Shown here: piece by piece, positions 14,267-22,079 of the stretch
Layout of the letters: each line of letters starts with the position of its first letter
Numbering within the stretch: the stretch's first letter is position 1
DNA from: DATKSS01 sp035533335
Lineage (GTDB): Bacteria; Chloroflexota; Dormibacteria; Dormibacterales; Dormibacteraceae
Reading direction: 5' to 3'
Length of the DNA stretch: 26,302 bases
Assembly (NCBI GenBank): GCA_035533335.1
Contig: DATLUC010000042.1
Location: 1 to 26,302 of the forward strand
The notes under the pieces: model-generated
What the model saw: only the letters and a program-made list of their open reading frames with translations
Told to the model about the DNA's origin: nothing
The model's database searches: none
Translations under genes and position numbers: made by a program

Positions 14267-15918
14267 GCCCGCGACTCAAGTACCTCCCTCTCGGCGGCCT
14301 CGGCGAGGTCGGGATCAACATGTGGGCGCTCGAGTGGGAGAACAAAGTCCTGGTGGTCGATGCAGGGTTGATGTTCCCTCAAGAGGACATGCTCGGCATC
14401 GATCTGGTCCTCCCGGACATCTCGTACTTGCTCCGGAAGGACCGCGAGGTGCTCGGCGTCTTCCTCACCCACGGTCACGAAGACCATATCGGCGGACTGC
14501 CCTACGTCTTGAAGAAGCTCAATGTCCCGGTGTACGGCACCCGGCTGACCCTCGGCCTGGTCAAGCCGAAGCTGAAGGAGCATCGGATCCTGCGCGAGTC
14601 AGACCTGCGGGAGGTGCGTGTCGGCGATTCGGTGCAGTTCGGACCTTTTCGCGTCGAGACCGTGGCGGTCTGCCATTCGATTCCCGACGCCGTGGCGCTT
14701 TCGATCGACACGCCAGTCGGTCGCGTCGTCTACACGAGCGACTTCAAGCTCGACTCGGCGCCCCCCGACGGTCATCCAACCGACATGGCGCGCTTCCGGC
14801 AGCTTGGCGACGAGGGTGTCCTGTTGCTGCTGAGCGACTCCACCAACGCCGAGCGGACCGGGCGGTCGGGCAGCGAGCGTGACCTCCACGTCCCTTTCGA
14901 GCGGATCTTCGGGGAAGCGCCCGGGCGGATCGTGGTGGCCAACTTCGCATCCAACATCCATCGCATCCAGCACCTCGTTCGCATGGCGACGCAGTTCGAA
15001 CGCCGCGTGGCGGTCGTGGGTCGAAGCCTGGAGACCAACTTCAAAACCTCGCGCGAGCTCGGCTTTCTCAAGGTGCCCGAAGGACTCACGGTTGCGCTGC
15101 CCGAGATCGGCCGGGTGCCGCCGTCGAAATTGCTCCTGCTCACGGCGGGCAGCCAGGGTGAGCCCATGTCGGCGCTGGCGCGTTTTGCCGCCCAGCGGCA
15201 CCCACTCGTCAACGTGTTGAAGCACGACTGGGTGGTCATCTCGGCGCGGCCCATCCCGGGCAACGAGCGGATGGTCCACCAGACCGTCAACAACCTGTAC
15301 CGGCATGGGGCGCGGGTCTTTTACTCGGAGGTCGGCAACGTGCACGTCACAGGGCATGCGCAGCGCGACGAGCTGAGGGAGATGCTCGAGGCAGTCCGGC
15401 CCAGGTTCTTCATCCCGGTGCACGGCGAGTACCGGCAGCTCCTGCTGCACTCGGAGATCGCGCTCGAAGCAGGCCTGACCGAAGACCGCATCGCAGTCGT
15501 CGAGGATGGCCAGACGGTGGAGCTGGATGCCGATTCGATGCGCGCCGGCGAGAAAGTCGGCACCGGCCTCGTCTACGTGGACGGGCTTGGCGTGGGTGAC
15601 GTCGAGCAGGTCGTGCTGCGCGACCGCCGGCACCTCGCCGAGGACGGGATCCTGGTCGTCACTTTGACCATCGATCGCGACACCGGCGTGGTGCGGGCCG
15701 GTCCCGATCTCATCTCACGGGGGGTGATCGAGCCGGAGCTGTCGAGCAGGCTCATGGCCGACGCTCGGGCGGCGGCGATGGCGAGCATCTCTCGCTTCTC
15801 CAACAGCCGGGCCGACCTGAACCTGCTGCAGGAGATGATTCACGACGCCGTCTCGAAGACGGTCTACAAGCAAACACGCCGCCGTCCCATGGTGATCCCC
15901 GTCGTGACGGAGATATGA
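14263..15918 (+). CDS. rnj: ribonuclease J
   Basis: RNase J combines 5'-to-3' exoribonuclease and endoribonuclease activity in mRNA decay and rRNA maturation. The 551-residue protein has the metallo-beta-lactamase core with HGHEDH (H70, H72, D74, H75), the LDSAPPDGHPTDM and LLLSDSTNAERTG segments, the beta-CASP region NFASNIHRIQHLV and TAGSQGEPMSALAR, and the IPVHGEYRQLLLH block. The C-terminal region after about residue 450 matches the usual RNase J extension. GTG 14263 overlaps the glycosylase TGA. Position between dapA and ftsK is as in Mycobacterium and Streptomyces. Confidence 0.96.
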   Translation: MSPRLKYLPLGGLGEVGINMWALEWENKVLVVDAGLMFPQEDMLGIDLVLPDISYLLRKDREVLGVFLTHGHEDHIGGLPYVLKKLNVPVYGTRLTLGLVKPKLKEHRILRESDLREVRVGDSVQFGPFRVETVAVCHSIPDAVALSIDTPVGRVVYTSDFKLDSAPPDGHPTDMARFRQLGDEGVLLLLSDSTNAERTGRSGSERDLHVPFERIFGEAPGRIVVANFASNIHRIQHLVRMATQFERRVAVVGRSLETNFKTSRELGFLKVPEGLTVALPEIGRVPPSKLLLLTAGSQGEPMSALARFAAQRHPLVNVLKHDWVVISARPIPGNERMVHQTVNNLYRHGARVFYSEVGNVHVTGHAQRDELREMLEAVRPRFFIPVHGEYRQLLLHSEIALEAGLTEDRIAVVEDGQTVELDADSMRAGEKVGTGLVYVDGLGVGDVEQVVLRDRRHLAEDGILVVTLTIDRDTGVVRAGPDLISRGVIEPELSSRLMADARAAAMASISRFSNSRADLNLLQEMIHDAVSKTVYKQTRRRPMVIPVVTEI

Positions 15919-15922
15919 GCGA

Positions 15923-16225
15923 TTGAAGCTGCCGCCCCTGGCGCTGGTAGCACCAAGTCTTTGCCCTCGCTGCGACCAGCCCGCGATGGTGCTCGACCAC
16001 TCGGGGGACGAGGCCCGCTGCGGCCACTGCGGCCTGCAGCTGCACCAATGCAGCAACTGCCGCGGCGTGGCGGGCCCGTTTGACCGCTTCTGCGGCTTCT
16101 GCGGGCACGAGATGGTCCGCGGCGAAAACCGGCCGATGTGGTGGCGCCTGTGGTTCCTGGTCGCGCTCGTCCCGCTGGCCGCGGGCCTCATCTACGGCAT
16201 CGCGCAAGCACAGGTTCACAAGTAG
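15923..16225 (+). CDS. small zinc-ribbon membrane protein, function unknown
   Basis: A 100-residue protein from TTG 15923, four bases after the RNase J stop. It has four CxxC knuckles (C14/C17, C33/C36, C43/C46, C57/C60), i.e. two zinc ribbons in a row, followed by one membrane helix at about 73-95 (rich in W, L, V, A) and a five-residue tail. The arrangement predicts zinc ribbons on the cytoplasmic face, anchored at the membrane. I do not recognise a named family. Its place right behind RNase J suggests co-transcription; membrane tethering or an RNA-decay role would be speculation. It ends 33 bases from the convergent zinc-ribbon gene. Confidence 0.75.
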   Translation: MKLPPLALVAPSLCPRCDQPAMVLDHSGDEARCGHCGLQLHQCSNCRGVAGPFDRFCGFCGHEMVRGENRPMWWRLWFLVALVPLAAGLIYGIAQAQVHK

Positions 16226-16231
16226 CTCGAA

Positions 16232-16257
16232 TCGCTTTCCCAGCGGCGGGGAAGTGG
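16232..16257. terminator. hairpin between convergent zinc-ribbon genes
   Basis: TCGCTTTCCC (16232-16241) can pair with GGGGAAGTGG (16248-16257) around a six-base loop, allowing G-T pairs. It fills the gap between two convergent stops, where a bidirectional terminator is expected. No T-run follows on either strand, so intrinsic termination is not certain. Confidence 0.4.
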
Positions 16258-16258
16258 C

Positions 16259-16675
16259 TTATGCGGGTCGCTGAAGTCGCTGGCCACACTCGACGCAGAA
16301 GCTGTGCCGCCCGAGGTTGTGATGGCCGCAAGATGAGCAGACGAGCCGTCTCGGCGGGTCGGCCTGCAGCCAGCGGTCGTTCTCGCGGCGATACCAGATC
16401 CCGTCCTCTGGACCGAGCATCCAGCGCCGCCCTTCGCTGTCGAGCACGGCGAGGTCGCGCACCGCAAGCCTGAAGGCGCGCGCAGGCATGCCGCCGGAGC
16501 GGCGCTCGTCGGCCAGCGACTTGTACCTCATCTCGGCTTGTGAAAAAGGATCGACCGCCACGGGGAGAGAGTATCGCTCGCCCGCGCGCTCGCGGGCCGG
16601 GTCGCAATAGGGTCGTAGTAGAATCCGATTCGGCTCAAGGGCCCGCAGCATGCGTCGCACCACATCCCGAGGCAC
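16259..16675 (-). CDS. zinc-ribbon protein with W/Y-rich domain, function unknown
   Basis: A 138-residue reverse-strand protein. The C terminus is a clear zinc ribbon (C113, C116, C127, C130). Before it lies a tryptophan/tyrosine-rich module at about 68-108 (RRWMLGPEDGIWYRRENDRWLQADPP) that resembles small ligand- or peptide-binding modules seen in uncharacterised proteins; a function cannot be assigned. The GTG start at 16675 has GGAG six bases upstream on its own strand. An alternative ATG at 16651 lies in the GCATGC palindrome that also holds the ftsK ATG. The motif content, unlike the antisense shadows elsewhere, supports a real gene. It is the only minus-strand gene I accept in the window. 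Confidence 0.7.
   Translation of the reverse strand: MPRDVVRRMLRALEPNRILLRPYCDPARERAGERYSLPVAVDPFSQAEMRYKSLADERRSGGMPARAFRLAVRDLAVLDSEGRRWMLGPEDGIWYRRENDRWLQADPPRRLVCSSCGHHNLGRHSFCVECGQRLQRPA
16619..16624 (+). promoter_or_regulatory. candidate -10 box upstream of ftsK
   Basis: TAGAAT matches TATAAT at five of six positions and lies 25 bases before the ftsK ATG, inside the coding region of the divergent zinc-ribbon gene. I see no good -35, so this is tentative. Confidence 0.35.
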
Positions 16676-18953
16676 ACGTCACTCCGCGAACGGCGCGCGT
16701 CGCGCTTCGAGTTCGCGTTCCCGCACCGCACGCGGCAAGAAAACCACGCGCCCACACCTGACGCAGCGCCAGGTGCGCGAGGTGTCGGGAGTCCTGTTGA
16801 TCCTGATCGCGCTGCTCGGATTCCTCGCCATCGCGAGCCACGCCGGCTCGATCCTGGCCGGGATTCGCGACAGTCTGGTCTCGACGTTCGATCGCGCCTG
16901 GTTTGTCCCGGTCGTCGCCGTGCTGGCCCTCGGGGCGTACCTCCTGTGGCCCAAGGCGCCGCGACCGCGGGCCGTCGACCTCGTCTCCGGAGGGGTCGCC
17001 GTGCTGGCCCTGGTCGGGTTGTTCGGCCTCGTCGGTCACGCGGGCGGATCGGTCGGAAGGTCCATCGACGGCGCAGTGAGCGGCGTGGTCGGCCCCATCG
17101 GGGCGTGGGCGCTCCTGATCGCACTGCTCCTGATCGGGCTCATCGTGACAATCCACTTCAGCCCCGGCGCGTTGCTCGCCGCGGGAGTGGGCGCGGCTCG
17201 TACCGCTTATGGCGAACGAGTGCGGATCCAGAACCTGGTCGCACTCCCGGTCTCGGAGAAGCCCAAGCCTCCCAAGCCCGCCAAGGCCGCGCCCGCCACC
17301 ACCGACGAGCTCGCCCGCTCGGCCGCCAGCTTCGCCAGTCCGGTCCCGATGCTCGAGCCGGCCAGGCCGTGGGAGATCGAAGATTCCGAGCCGGAGGAGA
17401 GCCCGCAGACGGAGCGTCAGGAACGGAAGGCGAGGTCCGACCAGGCGGCAGTTGAGGCGCCCGTCCCGGTGATGCGGGTCGTCGCCGAGCTGGAAGACGA
17501 CCTTCCGGAAATCGAGTGGAAGCTGCCTTCGATCACCCTCCTCGACACGGTCACAGCGCGGCGGGAGCGCATGGCGGACGAGATCAAGCGCAACGTGAAG
17601 ATCATCGAGACGACGCTTGAGACCTTCGGGGTCGCGTGCAAGGTGGTGGGGGTCAACCCAGGCCCCGCGGTGACGCAGTACGAGCTCCAGCCGGGGGCGG
17701 GCGTCCAGGTCAAGCGCATCACAGCGCTGCAGAACGACCTCTCGCTGGCGCTGGCCGCGGCGCCCCTTCGCATCGAGGCTCCGATCCCGGGCAAGGCCGC
17801 GGTCGGGATCGAAGTGCCCAACAAGTCAGCCAGCCTGGTCACCATTCGCGAGGTGCTCGAGACGGCGGCGTTCCGCGAGGGTACGAACAAGCTGGCCCTC
17901 GGGCTCGGCAACGACGTCTCCGGACAGTCGATCGTCGCCGACCTCACGCGCATGCCGCACCTGCTGATCGCCGGCGCGACCGGCCAGGGCAAGAGCGTGT
18001 GCATCAACGCGCTCATCACGAGCCTGTTGTTCCAGGTCACTCCCGACCACCTGCGCCTGCTCCTGATCGACCCCAAGCGAGTCGAGCTGACGGGGTACAA
18101 CGGCCTCCCGCACCTTGCCCTGCCGGTCCTGGTCGAGTCGCACCAGGCCGCCGCCGCGCTGCGCTGGGCGGTGGCGGAGATGGACCGCCGCTACAAGCTC
18201 TTCTCGGCCGAGAGCGTGCGCAACATCGCCGCTTACAACGACAAGGCAACGCTCAAAAAGGCACGGCCGCTGCCGTACATCGTGATCGTGATCGACGAGC
18301 TGGCCGACCTCATGATGGTCGCCGCAGGGGAGATCGAAGAGCTGATCTGCCGCATCGCGCAGCTGGCGCGTGCGGTGGGCATCCATCTGATCATCGCCAC
18401 CCAGCGCCCTTCGACCGACATCATCACCGGTTTGATCAAGGCCAACATCCCATCCCGCATCGCGTTCGCGGTGGGTTCGCAGGTCGACAGCCGGGTCATC
18501 CTCGACACCGGGGGTGCGGAGAAGCTGCTCGGTCGCGGCGACATGCTGTACCAGCCGGTCGACGCCGGCAAACCGACGCGCATCCAGGGCGCTTTCGTCA
18601 GCGACCCCGAGGTCGAGGGGGTCGTCAACTTCTGGAAGTCCCAGGGCGGTCCCCGCTACATGGAGGAGATCCTCGAAGAGGGGACCGGCACGGAATGGGA
18701 AGGCGAGAGGCGAGAGGAGCGAAAGCTCGACCCGCTGTTCGCCAGGTCCGCGCGTGCGGTCGCCGCCGAAGGCTCCGCGTCCGTCTCGCTCGTGCAGCGC
18801 AAGTTCAACGTGGGCTACTCGAGGGCCGGCCGGATCGTGGATCAGCTGGCCGAGAACCACGTGGTCGGCAGCTACCAGGGTTCGAAGTCTCGCGAGGTGT
18901 TGATGACGCTGCCGGACGTGGATGATCTGCTGGAGAGGCTCGGACTGGAATGA
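16650..18953 (+). CDS. ftsK: DNA translocase FtsK/SpoIIIE
   Basis: A 767-residue septal DNA pump that moves chromosome termini during division. An Arg-rich N terminus (about 1-45) precedes four hydrophobic helices (about 47-66, 82-99, 109-126, 143-170). A variable acidic linker runs to about residue 300, then the motor domain has Walker A GATGQGKS (442-449) and Walker B VIVIDELAD (D549, E550), and TQRPSTDIITGLIKANIPSRIAF. A C-terminal winged-helix gamma domain (about 710-765) shows KFNVGYSRAGRIVDQL and GSKSREVLM, the part that reads polar DNA motifs in known FtsK. ATG 16650 has AAGGG eight bases upstream. It overlaps the start of the divergent zinc-ribbon gene by 26 bases. Confidence 0.95.
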   Translation: MRRTTSRGTRHSANGARRASSSRSRTARGKKTTRPHLTQRQVREVSGVLLILIALLGFLAIASHAGSILAGIRDSLVSTFDRAWFVPVVAVLALGAYLLWPKAPRPRAVDLVSGGVAVLALVGLFGLVGHAGGSVGRSIDGAVSGVVGPIGAWALLIALLLIGLIVTIHFSPGALLAAGVGAARTAYGERVRIQNLVALPVSEKPKPPKPAKAAPATTDELARSAASFASPVPMLEPARPWEIEDSEPEESPQTERQERKARSDQAAVEAPVPVMRVVAELEDDLPEIEWKLPSITLLDTVTARRERMADEIKRNVKIIETTLETFGVACKVVGVNPGPAVTQYELQPGAGVQVKRITALQNDLSLALAAAPLRIEAPIPGKAAVGIEVPNKSASLVTIREVLETAAFREGTNKLALGLGNDVSGQSIVADLTRMPHLLIAGATGQGKSVCINALITSLLFQVTPDHLRLLLIDPKRVELTGYNGLPHLALPVLVESHQAAAALRWAVAEMDRRYKLFSAESVRNIAAYNDKATLKKARPLPYIVIVIDELADLMMVAAGEIEELICRIAQLARAVGIHLIIATQRPSTDIITGLIKANIPSRIAFAVGSQVDSRVILDTGGAEKLLGRGDMLYQPVDAGKPTRIQGAFVSDPEVEGVVNFWKSQGGPRYMEEILEEGTGTEWEGERREERKLDPLFARSARAVAAEGSASVSLVQRKFNVGYSRAGRIVDQLAENHVVGSYQGSKSREVLMTLPDVDDLLERLGLE

Positions 18954-19101
18954 AAGCGCACGGGGGGCAGGCCCCGCCTACGCAACCCCTCCTCCCGATC
19001 CAACAACTTTCGAATCGACCGTACGTGAGCGGTGGCCCGGCGGATCCAGGCCACGCGGAAAAAGCTCGAGTCGCCCCTGGGTCGCGGTCAGGGATCCTGG
19101 A

Positions 19102-19815
19102 ATGACCCCGGGGACCCTGCTGGCTGCCAAGCGCGGCGAGCGAGGTGTCACCATCCAGCAGGCGGCGGCCGCCACCCGGATCCGTGCCGACTACCTGCTC
19201 ATGCTCGAGTCGGACGAGCTCGACTCCTTCTCGGCGCCGGTCTACGCCAAGGGTTACCTCAAGACGTACGCGAGCTATCTCGGCCTCGATGCGGACTCGC
19301 TGGTAACCAGCGCGCAGATCTCCGCAGGCCCTCCGCGTCTTGCGCTCGGCCTCGGCCGGACTGAGCGCAGGCCGCGCATGGTGGTGACCGCACCGGCGGT
19401 CGCGGTGGCGGGCGTGGTGCTGCTGACCGGTGCGTTCGCGGCCTACGCGTGGCGGCAGGTCGTGGCCGACCAGCGTCCGGCCCCGATCACCGTGGCGTCC
19501 CAGCAACTCGCTTCCCCCACGCCGTCCGCGCCGCCGACGACTGCTGCGTCCGTGCAGGCCCGCCCCATCGTCGTCGGCGTGCGTGTCACCGACGCCGTCT
19601 GGATCAATGCGGTCGTCGACGGGAAACTCCCCTTCGCCGATTCCGGGAAGACGCTCCAGGCAGGCTCCGTCGTTCACTTCACAGGAGTGGATATCAAGAT
19701 CACCAGCGGCAAGGCAGCGGCCACCTTCATCACGATCGACGGGCACAGCCTGGGCGCACTTGGGGTCGGGGTGGCGACGCGAGAGTTCTCGTCGCAGACT
19801 TCTCCACAGTCGTGA
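19102..19815 (+). CDS. RodZ-like HTH transmembrane protein with DUF4115 domain
   Basis: A 237-residue protein with an N-terminal Cro/RodZ-type HTH (GTLLAAKRGERGVTIQQAAAATRIRADYLLMLESDELDSF region, 4-70), one membrane helix at about 93-117, a Pro/Ala/Thr-rich linker, and a C-terminal beta domain (about 160-220) of the DUF4115 type with VWINAVVDG and SVVHFTG segments. RodZ links MreB to the membrane in rod-shaped cells; many bacteria have such proteins next to pgsA, so membrane or shape-related work is plausible, but no mre genes are in view. ATG 19102 is chosen because upstream sequence has no family character. The 148-base gap after ftsK holds two small GC stems and no clear promoter. Confidence 0.82.
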   Translation: MTPGTLLAAKRGERGVTIQQAAAATRIRADYLLMLESDELDSFSAPVYAKGYLKTYASYLGLDADSLVTSAQISAGPPRLALGLGRTERRPRMVVTAPAVAVAGVVLLTGAFAAYAWRQVVADQRPAPITVASQQLASPTPSAPPTTAASVQARPIVVGVRVTDAVWINAVVDGKLPFADSGKTLQAGSVVHFTGVDIKITSGKAAATFITIDGHSLGALGVGVATREFSSQTSPQS

Positions 19816-20915
19816 ACCTTTCCAACGGCCTGACCCTGAGCCGACTCGCTGCGATCCCCGTGCTGATGGCACTGCTCCTGATGCGGTTTCCCGGACACGA
19901 CCAGGCCGCGGCCGCGCTGTTCATCCTGTTCTCGTTCACCGACACGCTCGACGGCCAACTCGCGCGGCGTCGCGGCACCGTGAGCGACCTGGGCAAGTTC
20001 CTCGACCCTCTCGCCGACAAGCTCTTCGTCCTGTCGGTCCTCATCGTGCTGGTCCAAGAAGGGCTGGTGGCAGCGTGGGTCGTCGTGCTGATCTTCTCGC
20101 GCGAGCTGATCATCACGATCCTGCGCTCAGTCGGGGCGAGCCAGGGGCGGGTGATCGCCGCGGCGCCCCTGGGCAAGACCAAGACGGTCATGCAGATGAG
20201 CGCGGTGACGCTCTTGATCCTGCAGCGGCCATACCCGTGGCTCGGGCCCATCGCCGACGTGGCGGTCGGCGTGGCGATCGTCTTCACGATCTGGAGCGGG
20301 CTTGACTACGTATGGCGGTTCCGCTACCTCCTCGGCCCGTTCGGCAGCTCGCGGATGGCGGGGCGGGCGGGGCCGAGCGGCGGCGCGCCTGAACCCAGTG
20401 ATCCGGCGTCGACCGAGGCCGAGGTCGGCCGGGAGCTGGGCGATGCCCTGCGCCGGGCGGGGCTGACCATCGCGCTCGCCGAGTCCTGCACCGGCGGCCT
20501 CCTGGGATCCCTCATCACCGACCAGCCCGGCAGCTCGGCATACTTCCTGGGAGGCGTCGTCGCCTACTCGGACGAGGTCAAGCGGGCCCAGCTGGGCGTC
20601 TCGACGGCCCTGCTGGAAAGCGTAGGGGCGGTCAGCGCCGGCGTGGCCGAGGCGATGGCCGAGGGCGCGCGCTCGCGCTTTGGCGCCAAGTTGGCGATCT
20701 CGGTCACCGGCATCGCAGGTCCGGACGGAGGCGGCTTGGCCAAGCCGGTCGGGCTGACCTACATAGGTGTCGCGTCGGCCCGCGGCGTGTCCGCGCGCGA
20801 ATACCGGTTCAAGGGCGACCGGCGGACCAATCGCCGCGAGGCGGCGGCCCAGGCGATGCGCCTGGCCATCGAGGAAGCGCGCGCGCTCGAGCGGGCTCAG
20901 GCCAAGAGCGCTTGA
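19812..20915 (+). CDS. pgsA: fusion: phosphatidylglycerophosphate synthase (PgsA) + CinA C-terminal amidase
   Basis: One uninterrupted 367-codon frame holds two enzymes. Residues 1-175 are a multi-helix CDP-alcohol phosphatidyltransferase with the full metal/CMP motif: D44, D47, G48, A51, R52, G61, D65, D69. This makes phosphatidylglycerophosphate from CDP-diacylglycerol and glycerol-3-phosphate. A Gly/Pro/Ser-rich linker (about 176-203) leads to a CinA C-terminal domain (204-365) with LAESCTGGLLGS, GGVVAYSDEVK, GAVS, and SVTGIAGPDGG with KPVGLTYIGV, the nicotinamide-nucleotide amidase (PncC) fold; the N-terminal CinA domain is absent. GTG 19812 overlaps the RodZ-like TGA. Adjacent pgsA and cinA genes are common, fusion is not. 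An internal ATG at 20355 lacks a ribosome binding site, but separate initiation cannot be excluded. Confidence 0.88.
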   Translation: MNLSNGLTLSRLAAIPVLMALLLMRFPGHDQAAAALFILFSFTDTLDGQLARRRGTVSDLGKFLDPLADKLFVLSVLIVLVQEGLVAAWVVVLIFSRELIITILRSVGASQGRVIAAAPLGKTKTVMQMSAVTLLILQRPYPWLGPIADVAVGVAIVFTIWSGLDYVWRFRYLLGPFGSSRMAGRAGPSGGAPEPSDPASTEAEVGRELGDALRRAGLTIALAESCTGGLLGSLITDQPGSSAYFLGGVVAYSDEVKRAQLGVSTALLESVGAVSAGVAEAMAEGARSRFGAKLAISVTGIAGPDGGGLAKPVGLTYIGVASARGVSAREYRFKGDRRTNRREAAAQAMRLAIEEARALERAQAKSA

Positions 20916-20940
20916 CGCACGAACAGGTGTTCGCTACACT
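20912..20940 (+). promoter_or_regulatory. recA promoter with LexA/SOS box in the spacer
   Basis: TTGACG (20912-20917) and TACACT (20935-20940) are 17 bases apart, an ideal sigma70-type promoter. Between them, at 20920-20933, lies CGAACAGGTGTTCG, a perfect match to the CGAAC-RNRY-GTTCG LexA box of Bacillus and actinobacteria. A LexA dimer here would block RNA polymerase directly. The -35 overlaps the stop codon (20913-20915) of the preceding fusion gene. Transcription would begin around 20947, leaving a leader of about 75 bases. Confidence 0.88.
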
Positions 20941-21023
20941 CTGCGGACCGGCCGGTAAAGCACGTTGACCTCAACCAGACGACGTAGAACACTTGCCGTA
21001 ACGACCTAGGAGGCGTCAAAGCA

Positions 21024-22079
21024 TTGGAAAAAGAGAAGGAAAAGTCCCTCGACTCGGCGATGGCCCAGATCGTGAAGAGCTATGGCAAGGGTTCGATCAT
21101 GAAGCTGGGTGAGCAGGCGGCTCTGCGGGGAGAGATCATGGTCATCCCCACGGGCGCGCTGCTGCTCGACCTTGCGCTCGGAGTGGGGGGGATCCCCCGC
21201 GGGCGGGTGACCGAGCTCTACGGCCCCGAGTCGGCGGGCAAGACCACCCTGGCCCTGCACGTGATCGCCGAAGCACAAAAGCAGGGGGGTGTGGCGGCCT
21301 TCGTCGATGCAGAGCACGCGCTCGACCCGCTGTACGCCTCGCGCATCGGAGTCAAGATCGACGACCTCCTGATCAGCCAGCCTGACACCGGCGAGCAGGC
21401 CCTGGAGATCGTCGAGGTCTTGGTGCGCTCGGGCGCGGTCGACGTCATCGTGATCGACTCGGTCGCGGCGCTCGTGCCCAAGGCCGAGATCGAAGGCGAG
21501 ATGGGCGACGCGCACGTCGGCCTGCAGGCCCGACTCATGTCGCAGGCTCTTCGCAAGCTCACCGCCGCCATCTCCAAGTCGAACTGCTCAGTGATTTTCC
21601 TCAACCAGCTTCGTGAGAAGGTCGGGATCATGTTTGGCAACCCCGAGACCCAGCCCGGCGGACGCGCGTTGAAGTTCTATTCGTCGGTGCGCCTGGACAT
21701 CCGCAAGGTCGAGGTCATCAAGGCCGGTCTCGATTCAGTCGGCGCCCGCGTCAAGGTGAAGGTGGTCAAGAACAAGGTCGCGCCGCCGTTCCGGTCCGCT
21801 GAGTTCGACATCCTGTTCAACGAAGGCATCTCGCGCGAAGGCTCTCTGATCGACGCGGCGATCGAGTACTTGGTGTTCGAGAAGAGCGGCACGTGGATCT
21901 CGTACGGCGACCAGCGCCTGGGCCAGGGCCGCGAAAACGTGCGCAACTACCTACGCGAGAACCCGACGCTGTCGTCGGAGATCGAGGCCAGGGTACGAGA
22001 GAAGGCAGCCGGCGGTGTTACGCCCTCCAGGGCCGCAGCCGCCGTGAAGGCCCCTGCAGGTGCCCCCCCAGAGCTCTAA
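21024..22079 (+). CDS. recA: recombinase A
   Basis: RecA forms filaments on single-stranded DNA, carries out strand exchange and stimulates LexA self-cleavage. The 351-residue protein has Walker A GPESAGKTT (67-75), the Walker B region VDVIVIDSVAALVPKAE, loop L1 EGEMGDAHVGLQARLMSQAL, loop L2 GIMFGNPETQPGGRALKFYSS, and a C-terminal domain that here ends in an Ala/Pro-rich rather than strongly acidic tail. TTG 21024 gives the normal N terminus; AGGAGG (21008-21013) is the ribosome binding site with a rather long 10-base gap. Transcribed from the LexA-box promoter upstream and overlapping recX by 20 bases. Confidence 0.98.
   Translation: MEKEKEKSLDSAMAQIVKSYGKGSIMKLGEQAALRGEIMVIPTGALLLDLALGVGGIPRGRVTELYGPESAGKTTLALHVIAEAQKQGGVAAFVDAEHALDPLYASRIGVKIDDLLISQPDTGEQALEIVEVLVRSGAVDVIVIDSVAALVPKAEIEGEMGDAHVGLQARLMSQALRKLTAAISKSNCSVIFLNQLREKVGIMFGNPETQPGGRALKFYSSVRLDIRKVEVIKAGLDSVGARVKVKVVKNKVAPPFRSAEFDILFNEGISREGSLIDAAIEYLVFEKSGTWISYGDQRLGQGRENVRNYLRENPTLSSEIEARVREKAAGGVTPSRAAAAVKAPAGAPPEL

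Noticed and set aside
16528..17124. Minus-strand 198-codon frame across the ftsK start
   Set aside because: Arg/Pro-rich low-complexity translation opposite the FtsK membrane segments; no motifs, unlike the accepted zinc-ribbon gene.
18954..19101. Terminator or repeat in the ftsK-rodZ gap (CGGGG/CCCCG at 18961-18976; GTGGCC/GGCCAC at 19032-19054)
   Set aside because: Stems of five to six pairs without T-runs are expected by chance in sequence this GC-rich; no other copy was seen in the window.
20355..20915. Separate cinA gene starting at the internal ATG 20355
   Set aside because: No ribosome binding site before it and no stop between the domains; a fusion is simpler, although internal initiation is not excluded.
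20965..20990. Second recA promoter (TTGACC ... TAGAAC)
   Set aside because: The spacer is only 14 bases; the upstream TTGACG/TACACT pair is far better.
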